Source of the DNA: Salvator merianae
Lineage: Eukaryota; Chordata; Lepidosauria; Squamata; Teiidae
DNA length: 64,000 nt
Assembly: GCA_003586115.2 (NCBI GenBank)
Contig: QVOM02000075.1
Coordinates: 445,325 to 509,324, forward strand
Direction: 5' to 3'
The translations under genes were made by a program, and so were the position numbers. Of the stretch, positions 56,900 through 64,000 are shown piece by piece. The stretch's first letter is position 1. The number at the start of each line of letters is the position of its first letter. The notes under the pieces were generated by a model that did no database searches, was not told the origin of the DNA, and saw nothing but the letters and a program-made list of their open reading frames with translations.

Positions 56900-59800
56900 A
56901 TTGGACAGCCAGAAATACAGCCTGGGAAAGGGGGGCAGAGCTAAGCCGCAAAACTGGGCTGTGACATAAGAAGAAAAGGGCAGAAAGGCTGATCTGGAGA
57001 ACATTTTGCTGTGTGCAGCAAATGCATGGAAAGATTTGGGATTGTGGCTGCAAGAACCAGCAAAGGTGTTTCTTTCCTCTCCTTTCTCCTTCCTTTGAAG
57101 GACGATAAAGCAAGAGTCCCGTGTCCTCCCCCCAGCACCCCCCAGGGCTGTCTTCTGCTGGTGACAGTCAGGTGTGAGCGCAGCAGTCATGGGCAACTGG
57201 CATGCCAAAGGGGAGCCCTGTGGGCCCCCAAAAGGAAGAGTTTTTTTGGTAGAAAACTCTGCTGAGGTGTGCAGGGTGCGCTTCAGCCCAAGGGTTGGGG
57301 GAATCGGGCTCCTTGTGGATCCCGGTGTGGCTGGCGGCAAACCTGGCAGGAGGACACCCCAGGGGGCGTTGCCTCCCCAGGGACTCACAGGTCCAGCCGC
57401 CAGAAAACCTGTTTGTCTCTAAGGAAGCATCTCAAACATTGGCCTGTCTTGGCAGAAGAGGCGCTTTGTTCATTCATTTGTCCACATTTGTGTACCACTC
57501 TTCACAGGGATGTCCCAGAGTGGTTTAGATGACAAACTACCATGGCTGATGGAACTTGCAGTCCAAAGTGCCTGCATAACTGGGACTGGGGGCAACGGGC
57601 CAGATTTCTGTGCCTGCTGGGGACAAATGGGGTGTGAGTTCAGTCATCCAGCCAGACGAGGAGGTTGGGAGGTGCTGTTCAGCTGGGTTGGAACAGGGCA
57701 GCCTGCGCTTTCCTCCCTTTGGGGTTCGTGAGTGCTTTGGTTGACGGAGGCTGGTAAACCCATCTTTGAAACCCAGCTGAGCACCTGAATGCGCTAATAG
57801 CACCATCTCCTGGACAGAGGGCGCTTGGGCAGGCGCCTTCGGTTTCACCCGCGTGAAGGGCTTCCTTGGACCAGCTTTTATCGTACATGAGAGTTCCTCT
57901 CCTCCTTTAAACGCACGTGTAAGCTGCAGGACAAACAGCAGCGCAACCTGCTCCCATTGCCGCCTCAGATGGGAAATACTGACTTGGCAGGTCGTGTTTT
58001 TAATTCCACTCTTTCGTTACATCATTTCCCTTGCAAGTCTGGACAGTTAAGCCCCCCCCCCGCCACCTACACGCTTGCAAGAGACCCTCGGCCTGCTCCA
58101 GGCTAACTCTGTTTCCACCCAGCCCGTGCGCTGCTGCGACATTTCTGACAGACCTCTGTGCCTTCTCCATCCTACTCTTGCCCTTTCCTCTCCAGCCAGG
58201 AGCCTCAAGGCGGCCAGCTGTGCCACCTAAACTGGGGCATCTTTTCTACCTATTCCTGCTTCTGCAGTCTCAAGGGTTTGAGACTTACATTTGAGTCAAT
58301 TGTCGGAATTTCTCACTTTGGGGGGTCTGGAATGGCACAAGGCTGGCATTTTCATAGGGCAATGCCAGCTTTTTGGCCAGTGGCCTTTCAACCAGCCACC
58401 CCAGCTAGTTTGTGGGCCTGGCTGATTCTTGTTTGCCTGGCTGCTGAATTGGGGGTGTATGCCCGCACTCTGTACATGCTTCTGGGTTTCAGTCTTCACT
58501 GTATGGGGCCTCGTGGTGCTTTATTTGCCCGGGAGTATTCCACTCAGGCTAAATCCATGGTTGAGTAAACAATGTAGAGAAACTTTTCATCACTTCTTCC
58601 TCAGAATTCCACAAAGGTTCCAGATGTTAGCTGGAATTGTAGAAAATGTTACAGACCTTGCGCTGGGCAGAAGGTTAGATAAGATTTTTCTATTTTTTGA
58701 CAGATCTTTAACAAAAACAAAAAAAGACTCTGTGAAGGGAGCATCCAGCGGTGGACCCAGATGTGGAAGCCGTGGGAGGGGGTCCTCCACACCCCTCCCG
58801 CCTTCCTCCCTAACAGTTTCCCTCTGGGAAATGATGTCACTCCAGCTGGGACGCTGACGGCTTGGCTGGCCGCCAGAACGGGGGCCCAGTGTGCAGCTGA
58901 GGGAGGAGGGAGCCCCCCGAGGAACACGGGGCTGACGGTCCCTGCCGGAGGCTTTTGGGGGGAAAAGGCTGCCAGAAAGGCCACAACACTGATCCTAACA
59001 CAGGCTTTCCTGGACAGAGCTCCAGGTCTCTGCCCCAAATCAAGCCAGCTAGATTCCACCCATATAGGGCCCTGGAGGTTCTTCCGCGTGCAGCCTTTAA
59101 AGGGGACGGAGGCAGCAGGATTCCTAGCTGCCCACTCGAGGCCAGAACGGGGCATTTCAGGACATGCCGCTGCTTTGAAAACAAGCAGCTTTTCCCCAGG
59201 GCTACAGAAATGGTCTGCCAAGCACGCAGGTACCGCTTGGTGAACAGAGGGAAGTTTCAGGGACCGTGAAGCTGATTCCCAGAGTCGCACACATTCTTAA
59301 CCTTCCCCGTGCCTGACCGCCGGTCGCGTGAGCTTTTGGCTTCTCAAGCCAGCTGAGACTTGCCGTCTCCCATGGTGTTGGGGCTCTTTCCTTTTGTGTT
59401 TTCCCACCATCTCAGTGCTGTGGGGCCCAAGCAGAGAATCTTGGATTCAGCGTACAGCATTCAATTGGGTCCAGATGTCCGTGGAGATTCTGTCCTGCAG
59501 AGGCGCCAGCTCTTTTGGCTTGGAGATAAATCCCTTCCCAGACGGTTTTGCTTTTCTTTGCAAGGCAGGTGTCTACAGTTTGCAAAGTCTCAAATCCTTC
59601 TCCCCGCCAAATGCACGCTCCCTGCTAGCCCTCCCCCCCACACTCTTGATGGCAGATATGCTCCTGCCAGGCCATTCTCTGTCTGTCCGTCTTGTCTGTC
59701 AAACAGTCCCCCTTGCTCAGGCCTCTTTGCTGGTTCCTTTTGCCCCAGTCCCAAAGCGAAAAACCATTGGCTTTTGGGATGCCCGTGAGAGAGAGTGACG

Positions 59801-62000
59801 GCCTCATGCTGCCTTCACCACTCCATCTCCAGAGCTTTCCACAGGGCTTCCACGGGCCACAGACAGAAGCCCCCACGATCCCATCCCAGGCGCTCGAGGG
59901 CGGGATGGAATATCCGTAGCAGCAACTGGGCCGGGCCTGTCCCTGGCACCACCTCGGCCCGCGGAGCAAGTTTTTGTGGATTGGAAGCTGGGAAACCTCT
60001 GTGCGCTGTCCCTTCCCAGCCAGACTGGAGCCGGCCTGATGCGCGTGTGACAACGTCCTCGGACTCAGTTTAGGGAGAAGCAGCCCCCCTCTCCCTTTGC
60101 CTGTCCCTAGTCTTTGTCCAAGGGTGTATGAGCGCTAGGAAAGACAAAAATGCCGTTTCTTTTGTCACTTGGTCCCAGAGGAAACCGCAACACAAACAGG
60201 TGGGCCTCAGACTGTGCCCTCCTGTTTGCCTTCTTTCCTCTCATCTCAGAGCGGGAATAAAAGTCCTGCCCGCGGTTCCTGGGCACCAGATGACCTGACT
60301 TGCAAAGGCAGCGACCGGCCTTAATGAAGCCCCGCCACAAGGTGTTTCTTAAATCATCCTGGCAGCTTTGGAGACCCGCGTGTCATTGCTCTGTTCTCTG
60401 CCTCCGACTGCAACAAGACGCATGTGCCAAGCTGATCCTTTCTTCCCCCTTCTTGGCACACACGCTGGCCAAGCGCCAGACTTTCCTCTTTCATTTGGAG
60501 ACAGCTTGACGAAGTGGATCTGGGCTCCGTGCCGCCTGGCAGTCCCGAAGCCCTCTGTTGTGGCACAGCTGTGGCTTTCCTCCATGGCAGAGGGCCTCCT
60601 CTCTCGCCTCTTGCCCTTAATTGGCTGGATTGGGCCGCAAGGAGCTTCCGGGAGGATCCGCACGGGCACCTTTGTGTCAGCAGACCAGCGCCGTTTCGAA
60701 AACGTCGAAAGCCGCTCACCTACCCGGGGGTCCCTTGCGAGGACTTTGCGGGAAATTCGGAAGCCGTTTGGAAAAGGCATCTTCCGGCTGCTTCAAAGCG
60801 AGGGGTTGGAAAGGTTTCCTGAGGGACCAGAAGGGGAAACGGGGCTCTTGGATGCTTGAAGATTGGAAATAAATATTAGTGTGCTTCTCCCTTGGAACCA
60901 GAAAAGTCCCCACTCTGGCTGCAGCTGAAAATTAAGCCCATCCAGGCTGGACTGATTTGCTTGATCCAGATTTAATTTCTAATTCTCAAAAAGGCCAAGG
61001 GCACTTTACTGCTTGCGTGCTGAAGCTGAGAAGTTACTGCTTTCGCCCCCTCCACCTTGCTGCTGCTTTGCTCTGGAAAATTTAACCCTAACTGGCTTGC
61101 ACCTGGGACCAAGGGCAGAGGGGGACCAAGGGGATTCTTGCTCCTTCCAGTACAACCTTTTCACTTCCTTGACTGGAGAACAGCACTGGCACCTGAGGAA
61201 CCCACCAGAAAGTTCCCAGGGGCTCAGGCAAAATTCCCCGTGACAACTCTTTGCAGAACCACTGAAAAACAGCCCCCCCGACCCCCAAGTTCCTTATCTG
61301 CTCCAGTCACGTATCGTAGTTGGCTTTGTTAAAAGCCACTGAGAGGTCCAAGGTCAGCAGCTGGGCCGCCTTTCCCTGTCTCTCTTGCCAAAGGTCACCC
61401 ACCGGGGCAGCCGGGGCAGCCTCAGCGCCCTGACCAGGCCTGAAGCCAGAATTAAATGGCCCACAAGGAGGCATTAAGCGCTGCCTGGGCTCCACTAGCT
61501 TCTACGAGCCTGCATTTTGGAGTGAGTTCCACCTGTTGGATTTCTCCTTGCCGCGTGTGGAGACGGGGAAGTTGGGGAAAGGCGGCAGCTGCTCCAATCC
61601 GGATTCTGATTTTCTTCCCGGCTTATCAGCCTCCCCATCGTTTTCTTCTGTGTCTTTTTTATCTCCTCCCTCTAGGACAGGAGGGAGGAAAGCCTGCCAG
61701 TTGCCTTGCAGAACATAAAGCAGATCAAAGTGGAAATGAAACAAGTAACAAGCGTCTGTTTTGTTTGTGTGCTTATACCAGACATTTTGCAGCAAACATC
61801 TGAGCAAAAGGGCTACTTGTTTCCAGCGCGGGGCTTGGCGGAGGGAAATGTCTTGCGGTCCGCGGAGTCAGTCAGCGGAGTACTGGGCGGCACACAGTGA
61901 CCTTGACCTCTCTGAGGGGCTTCGGACCGCCCCGTCGCCTCTCTAACCCCCTCTCAGACGCTTCCACTTCACCCGTCTTTCTCTCCTCCTCCCGGCCTTC
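56900..62000. other. Intergenic stretch upstream of PLK5
   Basis: No coding gene is supported. There is a repeat-like area at 57.46-57.57 kb ('acttgcagtccaaagtgcc') and a LINE fragment at 61.3-61.5 kb. One open frame at 60368-60859 is followed within ten bases by AATAAA but shows no recognisable protein. The rest looks like unique or unrecognisably old DNA. Confidence 0.55.
61307..61495 (-). mobile_element. Non-LTR retrotransposon reverse-transcriptase fragment
   Basis: The minus-strand frame contains FNSGFRPGQG, then about 20 residues later QLLTLDLSVAFNKANYD. It follows the pattern of L2/CR1-type reverse transcriptases, in which FQSGFRPGHGTETAL precedes LLVLLDLSAAFDT. Only about 60 residues survive, and the flanks do not continue the frame. 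It is a dead fragment, and the clade assignment is approximate. Confidence 0.6.
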
Positions 62001-62039
62001 TCTCCCGCTGGACAGGGTGGCAACTGCCGTGGAGCCTGG

Positions 62040-62850
62040 GCATGTATTTATAGCTCATCCTTCGCTCACGTGGGGTTGGCAGGCAGCCTGGAAAACCGGG
62101 CCGGAGGCTGAGGGGTTAATATTAATCCCCGTTTTCTGCCTCTCTTCCAGAAGTTCAGGCCAGCTCTGATAAGTCTGCTGGGCACTTCCCCGCACAACGG
62201 GCTCTTGGCATCCCTCTCTGCCTCTCCTGATGATGCAGCTGTGCGATCGGGGCAGGGAAAACAGGGCGGGGTGGACGGCAGGGCTGTTTTTGTCTGCAGG
62301 GAGGTGCAGAGGGTGGCAAAGGGTTAAGCGCAGAGCCGCCCTCCTGCACTTTTCTCTATGAATATTAATATCGCCTGTTGCTTGGGGAGGAATTGCACAT
62401 TTTGGAAACTCAGCAACATCAGCCCTGCAGGAAGAGGCAGCGGCAGCAGGGCTCTCCACCAGGAAGGCGGCAGCACCCTCGCTCCTCTTCCCGGCTCTTC
62501 CCGACACCCCACCCCATCCCCGCTGCTGCTCCCGCCGCCACCCGTGGGACGCTCTCCAAGCTGCAGAGCAGAGAGGGGGAAGCATGAGGAGATCTGGCTG
62601 TAGGAGCCTCTGGCCGGACACTCGGGCCTGACCGGGGAGCAGAGCCTGGTGCCCGGCTGGTCCTCCAGAGCACGGGTCCTTGGGGGTGGGCAGAGCAGGG
62701 GAGGCCCGGGGGGTCACGCTGCCCACGCTGCTGCCAGGGAGAAGCATGGCTGCCGGGGGCACCGCGGGAGCAGCTGATCTGTGGAGGCTGGGAAGAGCCC
62801 TGGGGCAGGAGGTGCCCACGACTGAGCCCCTTGGTGTCCGGTGAGTCTGG
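62040..62850 (+). other. Candidate first exon of an unidentified plus-strand gene
   Basis: A TATA-like TATTTATAG lies at about 62.045 kb. At 62746 an ATG opens a 31-codon frame beginning MAAGGTAGAADLWRLGRALG and reaching a good donor, GTGTCCG|GTGAGTC, at about 62839. No second exon can be identified before the window ends, and I do not recognise the protein. Upstream ATGs in the proposed leader weaken the case. It could be a chance donor in GC-rich DNA. Confidence 0.25.
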
Positions 62851-64000
62851 CTTCCCTGGGTGGGGAAGGGCGCATCACAGATGGGGAAAGCCGAGGCTCG
62901 TGGCTGGGGGAGTTGTTAGGTCGGAAGGGACCCGGGGGGGGCGGTTCTCGGAGATCCTCGTTCCGCCCAGGGCGACGCGCACCTGGTCCACAGATGCTGA
63001 GCCTGGGCGCTCGCCTCCGGCCGCCCCCTTCCCATCCGCAGCCCCTGCAGCCCTTTGTCAGGAGGCTTCAGGTCTCCGTGGGTCTGCAGTCCGCACGCCT
63101 GTCAGTGAAGGCTGCCCAGAGCTCACCCATCCAGCCGCCAGGCCTAAAAAACCTGCTTTTTTGGATTTTGCTTCTTTTAATTTTATTTAAAGTATATAAA
63201 GCATACATTTGACTCAAAGAAAAAAACCATAGGTTAACAATGTTTACATGTTGACTCCCTCCTCCTTCAGAAGTTTCTTCTAGGTTTCAGGTTTCACGTC
63301 CCTCCTGTTTTCTCAGTTCTTTTCTTCTACCGATCCGCTTGCTTTTCACAGAATGGGTTCCCAGGGATCGATCTGTCTGTCTATCTGTCTTTTCTTGAGA
63401 TCCACATCCTAACTGCTGTCTGTGAATAGCGGAGGGATGCTTCTCTCTGAAGGAGGCACGGAGAACCCGAAACCAGATCCAAGGTTCTCACAGGGCAACG
63501 TGCGGCACTGCAAGGGAACCTTCTGGGACACTCTTTTCCATGGTTGTTTGTGATTTTCTCGCTCGCCCTTTTTCTCCACATCTGGTTCCGCTGCCACAAC
63601 AATGCAGTATTGATTAAAACGTTTTCAATTATGGCCAACTGTGGAGTATTCAATCAAAAGTTCCCACAGTATTTTTAGGGGAAAAGAAAACCAAGTTTCT
63701 TGCAAAGCTTCTAGTGGATGAGCTTCGCAGCCCAATTACGAAGTTGTTTATAGTTTCCCAGGTTAGAGGATGAATTCTTCAGCCCCTTGTCATTACGTAG
63801 GCGGCGTTATTTCTGTTGGCTTTTGTTTTCAGCCTTGGCTTTTATGATATTTGGTGAAAAGGATAGTTCCTCCTATCTTCTTTTTAAAGTCGCATTAATC
63901 TTTCCACCATCTCCATAAGCATCTCTCCCAGCATTGTTTCCAATGGAGTACAAATGGAGGCAGTCTGGACAGTGTAGACAGGAAATGGAGTTCTTTTCAT
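62851..64000. other. Non-coding end of the window
   Basis: GC-rich DNA continues to about 63.15 kb and is followed by AT-rich sequence with a short TCTG/TCTA run near 63.37 kb. No exon is supported. Confidence 0.5.

Overview
This is a 64 kb piece of vertebrate nuclear DNA carrying spliced genes, CpG-island promoters and old interspersed repeats. The five recognisable proteins (DIRAS1, SLC39A3, SGTA, THOP1, PLK5) are vertebrate orthologues. Several repeats belong to families I associate with lizards and snakes, so the source is most likely a squamate reptile. I infer the organism; no sequence tag identifies it.

Layout. 1-8.2 kb has no coding exon. It ends in a CpG island (8.2-9.06 kb, interrupted by a 206-base N gap) whose octamer, TATA-like element and splice donor point to transcription on the minus strand. 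By human gene order this could be the 5' end of GNG7, whose coding exons would lie before position 1. 9-15 kb is intergenic. DIRAS1 (minus) has one coding exon at 17.0-17.6 kb and a probable non-coding first exon in a CpG island at 22.5 kb. SLC39A3 (ZIP3 zinc transporter, minus) lies at about 24.6-27.9 kb and SGTA (minus) at 28.5-35.2 kb. THOP1 (plus, 13 exons) occupies 36.1-42 kb and shares a divergent promoter region with SGTA. An orphan CpG island is at 42.7-43.8 kb. PLK5 (minus) spans 48.5-56.8 kb behind its own TATA box. 57-64 kb holds repeats, a LINE reverse-transcriptase fragment and one doubtful exon at 62.7 kb.

The order DIRAS1-SLC39A3-SGTA-THOP1 matches human 19p13.3. PLK5 next to THOP1 does not: in human it lies more than a megabase away on the same arm. 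The genes do not form one pathway. They are a small neuronal GTPase, a zinc importer, a co-chaperone for tail-anchored and mislocalised membrane proteins, a neuropeptide-cleaving metallopeptidase and a polo-family protein.

Reading frames were checked across every splice junction for all four spliced genes. They close exactly: SLC39A3 314 aa, SGTA 312 aa, THOP1 687 aa, PLK5 553 aa when one 80-nt candidate exon is left out. The points I would recheck first are the PLK5 locus (catalytic residues intact but activation-loop threonine absent, plus the frame-breaking candidate exon) and the orphan CpG island. I saw no convincing sign of a wholly new biological system.
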